From NCBI GenBank assembly GCA_016185145.1, contig JACPOB010000068.1:1-64000 (forward strand): a stretch of 64,000 nt of DNA. The letters are read 5' to 3'. Positions 44,209 to 53,255 of this stretch are shown here, in pieces. A program made the translations under genes and the position numbers. The notes beneath the pieces were generated by a model. It saw only the letters and a program-made list of their open reading frames with translations, was not told the origin of the DNA and made no database searches. The number at the start of each line of letters is the position of its first letter. Position 1 is the first letter of the stretch. Origin of the DNA: Rhodospirillales bacterium (GTDB taxonomy: Bacteria > Pseudomonadota > Alphaproteobacteria > Reyranellales > Reyranellaceae).

Positions 44209-45294
44209 TCAGTATCCCTCGTGCATCAGCGGGAACGCGCTGTGCACGCCCGGCAGGTTGGTCGGCGTGCTGGCCGAGATGTAGCTCTTGTCGAGCTGCT
44301 TCAGGCTGGTGACGCCGAGAAGGCCCATCACCTCCTTCATCTCCTCCTCGAGAAGCTCGACCATGCGCTCGATGCCGGCGGCGCCGGCCGCGGCGAGGCC
44401 GTAGCAGTAGAGCCGGCCCAAGCCGACCCAGTCGGCGCCGAGGCAGATCGCCTTGACGATGTCGCTGCCGCGGCTGAACGAGCCGTCGACGGCGATCTTG
44501 GCCCGTCCCTTCACCGCGTCGATCACCTCGGGCAGCACCGCGGCGGAGCCGCGGCCGTGGTCGAGCTGGCGGCCGCCGTGGTTGGAGCAGTAGACGCCCC
44601 AGACGCCGTGCTGGCAGGCGATGTCGGCATCCTCAGCCGTCCCGATGCCCTTCAACATGAACTTCACGTCGGGGAACTTGTCCTTCACCTTCTTGAAGTT
44701 GTCCCACGAGAAGGCGGCCTGGTGGTCCTGGCCGGTCGCCGCCGTGCGCCACGACTTCACGAAGCGCTTGGCGATGTCGCGCTCGCGGCGCGAATAGACC
44801 TGGGTGTCGACGGTGATGCAGAAGGCGTCGTAGCCCGCGTCCATCGCCTGCTTGACGCGATCGGCCACCCAGTTGTCGTCGCCGCGCACATAGAGCTGGT
44901 AGATCTTGGGTCCGCCGCCGCCCTTGACGATGTCCTCGAGCTTGAGCGTCGTCACCGAGCTGATGAGCATGGCGACGTTGCCCGCGCCCGCCCCCTTGGC
45001 CACGGTGATGCCGCCGCCCGGCTCGAACGATTCCAGCGAGCCGACCGGCGCCAGCATGATCGGCAGGCGGATCTTCTTGCCGAGGATCTCCGACGAGGGA
45101 TCGATCTTGCTGACGTCGCGCAGCACGCGCGGCCGGAAGGCGATCGAATCGAGCGCCATGCGATTGCGTCGCAGCGTCGTCTCGGTCTCGGTGCCGCCGA
45201 TCAGGTAATCCCAGATGTTGGCGTTGAGCTTGATCTTCGCCGCCTTGACGATCTCATGCAGCGCTACGAATTCGTTCTCCAGACCGCTTGCCAT
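44209..45294 (-). CDS. FMN-dependent alpha-hydroxyacid dehydrogenase/oxidase
   Basis: A 361-residue protein of the glycolate oxidase/lactate dehydrogenase family. The FMN and active-site motifs are MLAPVGSLESFEPGGG, QLYVRGDDNW, ITVDTQVYSRRERD, VYCSNHGGRQLDHG (His and Arg of the active site) and AVDGSFSRGSDIVKA followed by GLGRLYCYGLAAAG. The family oxidises L-lactate, glycolate or mandelate-type acids. GGGGAGG precedes the ATG. The gene forms a unit with HTH copy 2; a broken second unit follows downstream. Confidence 0.9.
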   Translation of the reverse strand: MASGLENEFVALHEIVKAAKIKLNANIWDYLIGGTETETTLRRNRMALDSIAFRPRVLRDVSKIDPSSEILGKKIRLPIMLAPVGSLESFEPGGGITVAKGAGAGNVAMLISSVTTLKLEDIVKGGGGPKIYQLYVRGDDNWVADRVKQAMDAGYDAFCITVDTQVYSRRERDIAKRFVKSWRTAATGQDHQAAFSWDNFKKVKDKFPDVKFMLKGIGTAEDADIACQHGVWGVYCSNHGGRQLDHGRGSAAVLPEVIDAVKGRAKIAVDGSFSRGSDIVKAICLGADWVGLGRLYCYGLAAAGAAGIERMVELLEEEMKEVMGLLGVTSLKQLDKSYISASTPTNLPGVHSAFPLMHEGY

Positions 45295-45349
45295 GGTCCT
45301 CCCCGCGAAATCGAGCTACAAGTAGCGCAATAAACAAGCGGAGGAAACG

Positions 45350-46336
45350 ATGCCGGCAGTGCGCTCTACCGCATCGCGCAAGGCGGAAGCGGAAATCGCC
45401 ACGCGGCCGATAAACGTGCGGCCGATCAATGGCTTCATCGGCGCTGAGATCGAGGGCATCGATCTTCGGCGGCCGTTGAACCCGGCGCAGTTCAAGGTCG
45501 TGCACGGTGCGCTGGTGCAATACGAAGTGATCGTGATGCGCGACCAGGACATCACCGTCGACCAGCAGATGGCGTTCGGCGCCCTGTTCGGCGAGCTCTC
45601 CATCCATCCCTTCTCGCCCAACCTCGCCGACAAGCCCGAGGTCATCATCCTCGACTATTCCAAGGACAACCCGCCGGCGCTGACCGACATCTGGCATGCC
45701 GACGAGACCTTCCGCGAGGCGCCGCCGATGGGCACCATCCTGCGCGCCAAGGTCGTGCCCGAGGTCGGCGGCGACACGCTGTTCTCTAGCATGAGTGCGG
45801 CCTATCGCGGCCTGTCCGAGCGCATGAAGCAGCACATCCACGGCATGGAGGCGCTGCACGACTTCAAGCCGTGGCGGCCGCTGTTCAGCCACGACGATCG
45901 CGCCAAGCTGCGCAAGCTCGAGGACGAATTCCCCAACCCCTGGCATCCCGTCGTGCGGGTGCATCCGGTGTCGGGCCGGCGCATCCTCTACGTGAACCAG
46001 CAGTTCTGCGTGCGCATAAAGGATCTCAAGACCGACGAGAGCGATACGCTGCTCGCCTTCCTTTATCGGCAGGCGACCATCCCCGAGTATCAGCTCAGGG
46101 TGAAGTGGAAGCCCAACACCCTGGTGATGTGGGACAACCGTTCTGTGCTGCACTATGCCGCGCACGACTACTACCCGGCGCGCCGCACCATGGAGCGCGT
46201 CACGGTGAAGGGCGACCGGCCGGTCGGCGTCACCGGCCCCTATGCGTCCGATACGGTCGAGGCCAACGGCACGGTGAAACCGCTGATCGCCGAGGGCACG
46301 CGGCCGGGACCCAAGCGCGCCTTCGACCGTTACTGA
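45350..46336 (+). CDS. TauD/TfdA family dioxygenase
   Basis: A 328-residue Fe(II)/2-oxoglutarate dioxygenase. The iron ligands are His and Asp in DIWHADETF and the distal His in RSVLHYAAHDYY; Arg for 2-oxoglutarate is in the RRTMERVTVKG segment. GFIGAEIEGIDLRRPL is the family start. It differs clearly from the TauD protein at 9822 (N- and C-terminal extensions). GCGGAGGAAA precedes the ATG. A periplasmic binding protein gene follows on the same strand after 143 bases, so the pair may serve uptake and breakdown of one substrate. Confidence 0.9.
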   Translation: MPAVRSTASRKAEAEIATRPINVRPINGFIGAEIEGIDLRRPLNPAQFKVVHGALVQYEVIVMRDQDITVDQQMAFGALFGELSIHPFSPNLADKPEVIILDYSKDNPPALTDIWHADETFREAPPMGTILRAKVVPEVGGDTLFSSMSAAYRGLSERMKQHIHGMEALHDFKPWRPLFSHDDRAKLRKLEDEFPNPWHPVVRVHPVSGRRILYVNQQFCVRIKDLKTDESDTLLAFLYRQATIPEYQLRVKWKPNTLVMWDNRSVLHYAAHDYYPARRTMERVTVKGDRPVGVTGPYASDTVEANGTVKPLIAEGTRPGPKRAFDRY

Positions 46337-46479
46337 TCGGAGCGCCAATCATGAAGAAAATGTGGCGCGCCGCTCGCGCGCCGCGTGGCGTGTTCCTTGC
46401 ACTGCCGACGCTGGGAACTTAGATTTCACCTCCACTGATTTCCGCAGACGCCACGACAAGAAACGGCAGGGTAGGCATC

Positions 46480-48390
46480 ATGAAACGACGCGTGTTCACG
46501 AAGGCTGTCGCCTTTGGGCTGCTGTGCAGCCCGGCCTTCGCCGCCGATCCGGTTCCCAAGTTGCAGGAAACGCCGTCGCTCGCCGATCAGGTGAAGTCGG
46601 GCGCACTGCCGCCGGTCGATCAACGCGTGCCGAAACAGCCGATGGTGGTGACCAAGTTCGCCGGTGCCGACGGCCCCGGCCAATCGGGCGGCCAGCTCAA
46701 CATGCTGGTGGCGAGCGCGCGCGATACCCGCCTGATGACGGTCTACAGCTACACGCGCCTGATCGTGTACACGCCCGAGTTCAAGCTGCAGCCCGACATC
46801 CTCGAGAGCTACGAGAACAAGGGCGACAAGGAGTTCACCTTCAAGCTGCGCGAAGGCCACAAGTGGTCCGATGGCCAGCCCTTCACCACCGACGACTTCC
46901 GTTTCTTCTGGGAAGACATCGCCAACAACAAGGAGCTGTCGCCGTCCGGCCCGTCGGTCGAATTGATGGTCGACGGCCAGCCGCCCAAGGTCGAGATCAT
47001 CGACGCACGCACGATCAAGTACACCTGGGACAAGCCCAATCCCTACTTCATCGAGAGCCAGGCGCGCGCCGCGCCGCTGTTCCTGTTCCGCCCGGCCCAC
47101 TATCTCAAGAAGTTCCACGCCAAGTACGCCTCGGCCGAGGACATCGCCAAGGCGGCCCGCGGCGGCCAGAGCACCGGCAATTGGGTGCAGATCTACCGGC
47201 GTCACGACGTGATGTACGCCAACGACAATCCGGATCTGCCGACGCTCAACCCGTGGGTCAACACCACCGCCTCGCCGGCGCAGCGCTACGTGTTCCAGCG
47301 CAATCCCTACTATCACCGCATCGACGGCAAGGGGCAGCAGCTGCCCTACATCGACCGCGTGATCTTCACCCAGGCCGCGACCAACCTGGTGCCCGCCAAG
47401 GCCGGCCTCGGCGAGGCCGATCTGCAGCCGCGCTATCTCAACATGCGCGACTACACCTTCCTGCAGAAGAGCGCCAAGAGCTCGGGCGTCGAGGTGCGGC
47501 TCTGGGAATCGGGCTCGGGTTCGCAGCTCGCGCTCTATCCCAACCTCAACGCCAACGACGAGGACTGGCGCAAGCTGATGCGCGACGTGCGCTTCCGACG
47601 CGCCCTGTCGGTCGCCATCGACCGCAACGAGCTGAACGAGACGGTCTATCTCGGTCTCGCCAAGCCGTCGAACAACACGGTCATGGAGGGCTCCAAGCTC
47701 TTCAAGCCCGAGTACGCCAAGAAGTGGGCGCAGTACGATCCCAAGCTGGCCAACAAGCTGCTCGACGAGGTCGGCCTGAACAAGAAGGACAGCCAGGGCT
47801 TCCGCCTGTTGCCTGACGGCCGGCCGGCGACCATCGTGGTCGAGCATGCCAGCGAGGAGACCGAGGACGCCGATGCGCTGCACCTGATCGCCGAGATGTG
47901 GAAGAAGGTCGGCATCAAGATGCTGACCAAGCCGCAGACCCGCGAGAACTTCCGGCTGCGCGCCTTCTCCGGCGAGGCGATCATGACCGCCTTCGCCGGC
48001 GTCGTGACCGCCATGCCGACGCCCAACACCAGCCCCAAGGAGTTCGCCCCCACCATGCAGGGCGGGCTGCAGTGGTCGCGCTGGGGCATGTTCGTCGAAT
48101 CCAAGGAGCGGATGGGCGAGAAGTGCGACGTCGAAGTCGCCTGCAAGCTCCTCGACTACGTCAAGGAGTGGGAGCACGGCACCAACGAAACCGAGCGCCG
48201 CGCGGCATGGGAGAAGATCCTGACGAGCACCGCCGACGAGGTCTTCACCATCGGCACGGTCAACGGCATCCGCCAGCCCGTGGTGGTCGGACCGAAGATC
48301 AAGAACGTGCCCAAGGAAGGCTATTACGCCTGGGATCCGGGCGGATATATCGGCCTCTACCAGCCGGACACGTTCTGGGTGGCGCAGTAA
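46480..48390 (+). CDS. ABC transporter substrate-binding protein, family 5
   Basis: A 636-residue exported binding protein with signal peptide MKRRVFTKAVAFGLLCSPAF (cleavage after AFA). Family 5 segments include LQPDILESYENKGDKEFTFK, LREGHKWSDGQPFTTDDFRF, FRRALSVAIDRNELN and the late domain with EYAKKWAQYDPKLANKLLDE. Such proteins bind peptides, opines or other bulky solutes. No permease or ATPase gene is adjacent, so the transporter must be completed elsewhere. Between it and the TauD gene a 23-codon frame (46351-46422) may be a leader or chance. Confidence 0.88.
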   Translation: MKRRVFTKAVAFGLLCSPAFAADPVPKLQETPSLADQVKSGALPPVDQRVPKQPMVVTKFAGADGPGQSGGQLNMLVASARDTRLMTVYSYTRLIVYTPEFKLQPDILESYENKGDKEFTFKLREGHKWSDGQPFTTDDFRFFWEDIANNKELSPSGPSVELMVDGQPPKVEIIDARTIKYTWDKPNPYFIESQARAAPLFLFRPAHYLKKFHAKYASAEDIAKAARGGQSTGNWVQIYRRHDVMYANDNPDLPTLNPWVNTTASPAQRYVFQRNPYYHRIDGKGQQLPYIDRVIFTQAATNLVPAKAGLGEADLQPRYLNMRDYTFLQKSAKSSGVEVRLWESGSGSQLALYPNLNANDEDWRKLMRDVRFRRALSVAIDRNELNETVYLGLAKPSNNTVMEGSKLFKPEYAKKWAQYDPKLANKLLDEVGLNKKDSQGFRLLPDGRPATIVVEHASEETEDADALHLIAEMWKKVGIKMLTKPQTRENFRLRAFSGEAIMTAFAGVVTAMPTPNTSPKEFAPTMQGGLQWSRWGMFVESKERMGEKCDVEVACKLLDYVKEWEHGTNETERRAAWEKILTSTADEVFTIGTVNGIRQPVVVGPKIKNVPKEGYYAWDPGGYIGLYQPDTFWVAQ

Positions 48391-48401
48391 CTGACCCTCT
48401 T

Positions 48402-48547
48402 CTCCTCCCCCGCTCGCGGGGGAGGATACAGGAGGGGGCGAGCAACACGCCGGACGCCGCAAGTTTCAGATGATGATCTCTTGTCTGGAGAGATCATCTC
48501 TGCGGCCCTCCCCCTCCCTACCCCCCCCGTATGACGGGGGAGGAAAA
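48402..48547. repeat. Family C paired hairpins, copy 3
   Basis: CTCCTCCCCCGCTCGCGGGGGAGGA at the left and a CCCCCCGTATGACGGGGG hairpin at the right enclose unique sequence with another hairpin, AGATGATGATCTCT/AGAGATCATCTCT (about 48468-48501). It lies between the convergent binding protein and carboxylase genes. Confidence 0.82.
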
Positions 48548-48562
48548 GAGACGGTGCCGCCT

Positions 48563-51500
48563 TCACCACGTATCGATGTTCGGCCGCTTCTTGTGCGGGT
48601 TGCGCGGACGAGCCGGGGCGTCGAGCAAAGCGGTCGACACCCAGCGGCGTGAATCGGCGGGATCGATCACCTCGTCGACCTCGAAGTACGTCGCGGTGCT
48701 GAGCGCCTTGCCGCGCGCGTAGGCGGCCGCCACCATCTTGTCGAACAGCGCGCGCCGCTCGGCCGGATCGGCGACGGCTTCGAGCTCCTTGCGATAGCCG
48801 AGCTTCACGGCGCCCTCGAGCCCCATGCCGCCGAACTCGCCGGTCGGCCAGGAGATGGCGAAGGTGCCGGCATGGAACGAGCCGCCGGCCATCGCCTGGG
48901 CGCCCAGCCCATAGGCCTTGCGCAGCACGATGGTGCCGAACGGCACGCCGAGATTGGCGCCGGTCACGAACAGCCGCGAGCAATGGCGCACCAGCGCCGT
49001 CTTCTCGACCTCGGGCCCGACCATCATGCCCGGCGTGTCGCACAGGAACAGCACGGGCAGATCGAAGGCATCGCAGAGCTGCAGGAAGCGCGCGGCCTTG
49101 TCCGAGCCGTCGGAGTCGATCGCCCCGGCGAGGTGCGTCGGATTGTTGGCGACGATGCCGAACGGCTTGCCCTCGATGCGCGCCAGCGCCGTCACCATGC
49201 CGGGCCCGAAGGCGCGGCGCAGCTCCAGCACCGAACCTTCGTCGCACAAGGTCTCGATGACAGAGCGCACGTCGTAGACGCGCAGCCGGTTCTCCGGGAT
49301 GGCGCGGCGCAGCAGCCGCTGGTCGGCCGCTCGCCACTCCGGCAGCGCACCCTGGAAGTACGACAGGTACTTCTTGGCGACAGCAACCGCCTCGGCCTCG
49401 TCCTCGACGGCGATGTCGACCATGCCGTTGGGCACCTGCACGCTCATGGGGCCCACTTCCTCGGGCGCGAACACGCCGAGATTGCCGCCCTCGATCATCG
49501 CCGGGCCGCCCATGCCGATCGACGAGTTCTTCGTCGCGATCACCACGTCGCAGCAGCCCAGGATCGCCGCGTTGCCGGCGAAGCAGCGCCCGGAATTGAT
49601 GCCGACCAGCGGCGAGGAACCGCTCAGCCGCCCGAAGATGTGGAAGGCCATGGTGTTGAGGCCGGCCACCGACTGCACGTCGACGTCGCCCGGCCGGCCG
49701 CCGCCGCCCTCGGTGAAGAAGACCAGCGGCAGGCGCTGCTCCTCGACGATCTCGAACAGCCGGTCCTTCTTGTGATGGTTGGTCTTGCCCTGGGTGCCGG
49801 CCAGCACCGTGTAGTCGTAGTGGGCGATCGCCACCCGGCTCCTCTCGGGGCCGAACAGCGAGCCGTTGACGCGGCCGATACCGGTTATCAATCCGTCGGC
49901 CGGCGTCTTCTCGATCAGGTCCTCCTGCGTGCGCCGCGTGCGTTGGCTCGCGATGGCGAAGGCGCCCCATTCGACGAAGCTGCCGGGATCGACCAGGTCG
50001 TCGAGGTTCTGCCGCGCCGTGCGCTGGTTGGTCCTGCGCCGGCGCGCCACCGATTCGGGCCGCTTGTCGTCGAGCGTCATGGCGCGGCGCTCGAAATACT
50101 CGGCAAGATCGGGGCGGATGTAGTCGAGGTCGATCTGGGTCTCGACCACGGCGCCCTTCACCTCGACGTCGGCCTCCTCCACGAACAGCAGAGCGTGGCC
50201 CTCGTAGATCGTCTCGCCGGCCTCGACCGCGATCCGCCGCACATAGCCGCGCGCCGGGCTGCGGATCTCGTGCTGCATCTTCATGGCATCCATGACCAGC
50301 AGCGGCTGTCCGGCGGCGACGGCGTCGCCTTCCTTGACCGAAATGCTGACGATCGTGCCCTGCATCGGCGCAGGAACCGGCACCGTGCCTTCCGGCGCAT
50401 CGGAAGATGCCTGCTCCTCGACTTGCTGCTGCGTCTTGCCGAAGGCGAGCACGGCCAAGGGATCGACGGCGTCGACCTTCGCGCCGGCCTGGCGATTGCC
50501 CGAGGCCGGCGCGGCCGCCACCTGGAAGTAGAGGCCGGGCTGCAGCTGCGCCGCGGCGTCGATCAGCGCCTTGGCCTGCTCATCGACGAAGCGCGTATGC
50601 ACCTTGTCGGCGCGGAAATCCTTGTGCGCAAGCAGGGCGCGCAGGAAGGCGATGTTGCTGGGCGCGCCTTCGAGTCGGAACGCCGCCAGCGCGCGCTCGG
50701 CTCTCGCCAGCGCATCGGCAAAGTCTGGCGACGGGCTGTGCACGATCAGCTTGGCGAGCAGCGAATCGAAGTTGGGGTTGGTGCGGTAACCGGCATAGCC
50801 GTAGGTATCGACCCGCACGCCCGGACCCGAGGGCGGCTCGAACACCGTGAGCGTGCCGCCGCCCGGCTTGGCCGAGCCGTCCGCCGTCATGGTCTCCATG
50901 TTGATGCGAAGCTGGACGGCATGGCCGCGTGGCCTGGCGTCGGCGATGCCGGTCCTGGCCAGGGCAACGCCGCCCGCCAGCCGAAGCTGGGTCTTCACCA
51001 GATCGACGCCCCACACCTCTTCGGTGACGGTGTGCTCGACCTGCAGGCGCGGGTTGGCCTCGATGAAGAAGAACTCATCGCCATCGACCAGGAATTCGAA
51101 GGTGCCGAGGCTGCGGTACTTCACGGCCTTCGCCATGGCGACGGCGGCGGCGACGATCTTCTTGGCGACCGCCGGCGCGAGGTTGGGACTGGGCGCCAAT
51201 TCGACGATCTTCTGGCTGCGCCGCTGCACGGTGCATTCGCGCTCGCCGAGGGCGACGATACCGCCCTTGCCGTCGCCCACGATCTGGACCTCGATGTGGC
51301 GCGCGCGACCGACCAGGCGCTCGGCATAGAGATCGCCGTTGCCGAACGCCGACCTGGCCTCCGCTCCAGCGCGGGCGAAGGCATCCACGAGCTCGCCCTC
51401 TTCCTTGACCAGACGCATGCCGCGGCCACCACCACCGGCGATGGCCTTCAGGGCGATACCGGACTTTGAGTGCTTCTTGAAGAACGCCGCGGCACCGGCG

Positions 51501-51913
51501 AGGTCGACGATGCCGGTGCCGGGCAGGACCGGCACCTTGCTCTTCTGCGCCTGAGCCCGGGCGCGCGCCTTGTCGCCGAACAGTTTCAGCTGATCGGGCG
51601 TCGGACCGACGAAGGTGATCTTCGCCTCCGCGCAGGCTTGCGCGAAGTCCGCGTTCTCCGACAGGAATCCGTAGCCCGGATGCACGGAGTCGCAACCCGC
51701 CTTCTTTGCGGCGGCGATCACCGAGGCGATGTCGAGATACGCTGCGGCCCCCCGGCCCTTCAGCGCGACGGCCTCGTCGACACGCCGGATGTGCAGCGAC
51801 GTCGCATCGTCCTCGGAATGGAGGCCGGCGGTGGCGATGCCGAGCTCGGCGGCGGCCTGGGCGATGCGGATGGCGATCTCGCCACGATTGGCGATCAGGA
51901 GTTTCTTGAGCAT
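48563..51913 (-). CDS. Single-chain multidomain biotin-dependent acyl-CoA carboxylase (LCC type)
   Basis: ATG 51913 begins MLKKLLIANRGEIAIRIAQA; 1116 residues. Biotin carboxylase comes first (1 to ~450: HPGYGFLSENADF, IAGGGGRGMRLV, EANPRLQVEHTVTE), then a biotin carrier domain with Lys545 in VMDAMKMQHE, then a carboxyltransferase pair from ~600 (RTARQNLDDLVDPGSFVEWG; FTEGGGGRPGD; SFHAGTFAISWPTGEFGGMG). All three parts are in one polypeptide, as in the long-chain acyl-CoA carboxylases described from Mycobacterium avium and Rhodopseudomonas. It would carboxylate short to long acyl-CoA. Thirty bases separate it from the divergent flavodoxin-like gene. Confidence 0.92.
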   Translation of the reverse strand: MLKKLLIANRGEIAIRIAQAAAELGIATAGLHSEDDATSLHIRRVDEAVALKGRGAAAYLDIASVIAAAKKAGCDSVHPGYGFLSENADFAQACAEAKITFVGPTPDQLKLFGDKARARAQAQKSKVPVLPGTGIVDLAGAAAFFKKHSKSGIALKAIAGGGGRGMRLVKEEGELVDAFARAGAEARSAFGNGDLYAERLVGRARHIEVQIVGDGKGGIVALGERECTVQRRSQKIVELAPSPNLAPAVAKKIVAAAVAMAKAVKYRSLGTFEFLVDGDEFFFIEANPRLQVEHTVTEEVWGVDLVKTQLRLAGGVALARTGIADARPRGHAVQLRINMETMTADGSAKPGGGTLTVFEPPSGPGVRVDTYGYAGYRTNPNFDSLLAKLIVHSPSPDFADALARAERALAAFRLEGAPSNIAFLRALLAHKDFRADKVHTRFVDEQAKALIDAAAQLQPGLYFQVAAAPASGNRQAGAKVDAVDPLAVLAFGKTQQQVEEQASSDAPEGTVPVPAPMQGTIVSISVKEGDAVAAGQPLLVMDAMKMQHEIRSPARGYVRRIAVEAGETIYEGHALLFVEEADVEVKGAVVETQIDLDYIRPDLAEYFERRAMTLDDKRPESVARRRRTNQRTARQNLDDLVDPGSFVEWGAFAIASQRTRRTQEDLIEKTPADGLITGIGRVNGSLFGPERSRVAIAHYDYTVLAGTQGKTNHHKKDRLFEIVEEQRLPLVFFTEGGGGRPGDVDVQSVAGLNTMAFHIFGRLSGSSPLVGINSGRCFAGNAAILGCCDVVIATKNSSIGMGGPAMIEGGNLGVFAPEEVGPMSVQVPNGMVDIAVEDEAEAVAVAKKYLSYFQGALPEWRAADQRLLRRAIPENRLRVYDVRSVIETLCDEGSVLELRRAFGPGMVTALARIEGKPFGIVANNPTHLAGAIDSDGSDKAARFLQLCDAFDLPVLFLCDTPGMMVGPEVEKTALVRHCSRLFVTGANLGVPFGTIVLRKAYGLGAQAMAGGSFHAGTFAISWPTGEFGGMGLEGAVKLGYRKELEAVADPAERRALFDKMVAAAYARGKALSTATYFEVDEVIDPADSRRWVSTALLDAPARPRNPHKKRPNIDTW

Positions 51914-51943
51914 GTCGATGCGATACGGGGTAAAACCCCTCCC

Positions 51944-52402
51944 ATGTCGAAAAGGCTGCTCATTGTGGCGCACGCACCGTCGGAGAACACCCTCTCCCTG
52001 CGTGCGGCCGTGGAGCGCGGCGCGCTGGGCGAAACGGGTATCGACGTGAGGGTCGCGGCGCCCCTGCAGGCCGGGCCCGACGACGTGCTGGCCGCGCAAG
52101 CCGTCATCCTCGGCACGACGGAGAACCTGGGCTACATGAGCGGCGCGCTGAAGGATTTCTTCGACCGTTCCTACAATCCGCTGCTCGAGAAGACGCAGGG
52201 GCTGCCGGCAGCCCTCTACATCCGCGCCGGCAGCGACGGCACCGGCACGCGCCGCGGCGTCGAGACCATCCTCACCGGCCTGCGCTGGCGCCTGGTCCAG
52301 GAGCCGCTGATCTGCCGGGGACCCTGGCAGCCCGCCTTCGTCGAGCAATGCGAGGAGCTGGGCGCGGCCATGGCGGCAGGACTGGCGGCAGGAATCTTCT
52401 AG
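51944..52402 (+). CDS. Flavodoxin/NADPH-dependent FMN reductase-like protein
   Basis: A 152-residue protein from ATG 51944 (MSKRLLIVAHAPSENTL). It has a flavodoxin-like fold: strand, phosphate-binding loop APSENTLS, AAQAVILGTTENLGYMSGAL (flavin contact), then FFDRSYNPLLEK and ALYIRAGSDGTGTRRGVETI. Such small proteins bind FMN and may reduce quinones or transfer electrons. It is transcribed away from the carboxylase with 30 bases between the starts, so regulation may be shared. No known link of function. Confidence 0.8.
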   Translation: MSKRLLIVAHAPSENTLSLRAAVERGALGETGIDVRVAAPLQAGPDDVLAAQAVILGTTENLGYMSGALKDFFDRSYNPLLEKTQGLPAALYIRAGSDGTGTRRGVETILTGLRWRLVQEPLICRGPWQPAFVEQCEELGAAMAAGLAAGIF

Positions 52403-52403
52403 T

Positions 52404-52471
52404 CTTCCGGACCGCGAGCTTCCAGCTCGCTCATGATTCATGAGCGCGCGAGGACGCGCGCGGTCCGGAAG
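52404..52471. repeat. Family B repeat with unequal centre
   Basis: The outer arms CTTCCGGACCGC/GCGGTCCGGAAG pair, and TCATGA lies on both sides of the centre. The inner parts differ: left GAGCTTCCAGCTC, right GCGCGAGGACGCGCG, each a hairpin of its own. The left arm equals the palindrome at 22970, the right arm resembles the copy at 26338, so this is a composite. Confidence 0.85.
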
Positions 52472-52484
52472 AGCATGATGCCGG

Positions 52485-53246
52485 TCAGGGACCGAGCACG
52501 CCGAGCGCGTCTCGAATCGGAGCGGACGAGATCTGCAACAGCCCGCTGAATGGATTGTTCAACTCCAGGATCAGGAAGATCGCACCCGACGCCGAAAGGG
52601 CAATAATCGCCAGGACCGCGGCGCTGGTCGCATTGATCGGGGAGAACAGCGTGAATCCGGCGAACAGCATGGTCAGCCAGAAGATCACCACCACGAGAAG
52701 CGCCGCCGGCAGGCCGGCATCCACTTCCTCAAACAGCAACACGCGCGCCTCGGTGATGGCCGACGTCGTAGCGAGGGCGCGGAACTTGAGGCTCCGTTGA
52801 ACGTCGTTCTGGGGCGTCAGGGCTTCGATGGCCGAGAACACCAGGTCTCCCTCCATGCCTGGCTGGTATGGCGCACCCGTTGGTGACTGCACGGCGCGCT
52901 GCCCCCAGATTCGCCCGATCAAGGCGGGAATCGCCTGTCGCTGCAATTCGCGGGCGTGACGCGTTTCCGGTCCATAGCGCTTGAGCTGACTGTCCTGAAG
53001 AACCAGCTTCTCCGCGATTTGCCTGATTTCCTGGCGCTGGATGTCATAGGTGTTCTTGGCGGAGGTGATCAGCAAACCCAGCACCAGGGCCGTGATAGTG
53101 GCGACCAGCCCGGAGCCCAGCCGCACGACATCCTTCGAATGGTCGTTCAGATGATGCTTAGGCAGGTTCCTGCGAAGCAGGATGCCCACGCAGGAGCCGC
53201 CCAGCATCAGCAGGGCGGCGAGCAGCGAGATGGCGAGCGCGTTCAA
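52485..53246 (-). CDS. DUF4239 (bestrophin-like) membrane protein
   Basis: A 253-residue protein that begins at TTG 53246, nine bases behind the SDR stop. Four hydrophobic segments are seen: ~5-24, ~45-63 (GSGLVATITALVLGLLITSA), ~180-200 and ~208-230. The polar middle RQEIRQIAEKLVLQDSQLKRYG and the pattern VVRLGSGLVATITALVLGLL are typical for the DUF4239 family, remotely like bestrophin channels. Function not known. It may be cotranscribed with the SDR upstream. Confidence 0.78.
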   Translation of the reverse strand: MNALAISLLAALLMLGGSCVGILLRRNLPKHHLNDHSKDVVRLGSGLVATITALVLGLLITSAKNTYDIQRQEIRQIAEKLVLQDSQLKRYGPETRHARELQRQAIPALIGRIWGQRAVQSPTGAPYQPGMEGDLVFSAIEALTPQNDVQRSLKFRALATTSAITEARVLLFEEVDAGLPAALLVVVIFWLTMLFAGFTLFSPINATSAAVLAIIALSASGAIFLILELNNPFSGLLQISSAPIRDALGVLGP

Positions 53247-53255
53247 GTCGGCTGC

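Noticed and set aside
46351..46422. 23-codon frame MKKMWRAARAPRGVFLALPT
   Set aside because: It has a GGAG ahead and looks like the start of a signal peptide, but it is too short and has no further support.
48872..51469. Open + strand frame of 865 codons
   Set aside because: Antisense to the carboxylase, whose domains and motifs are unambiguous; GC-rich codons leave the opposite strand free of stops.
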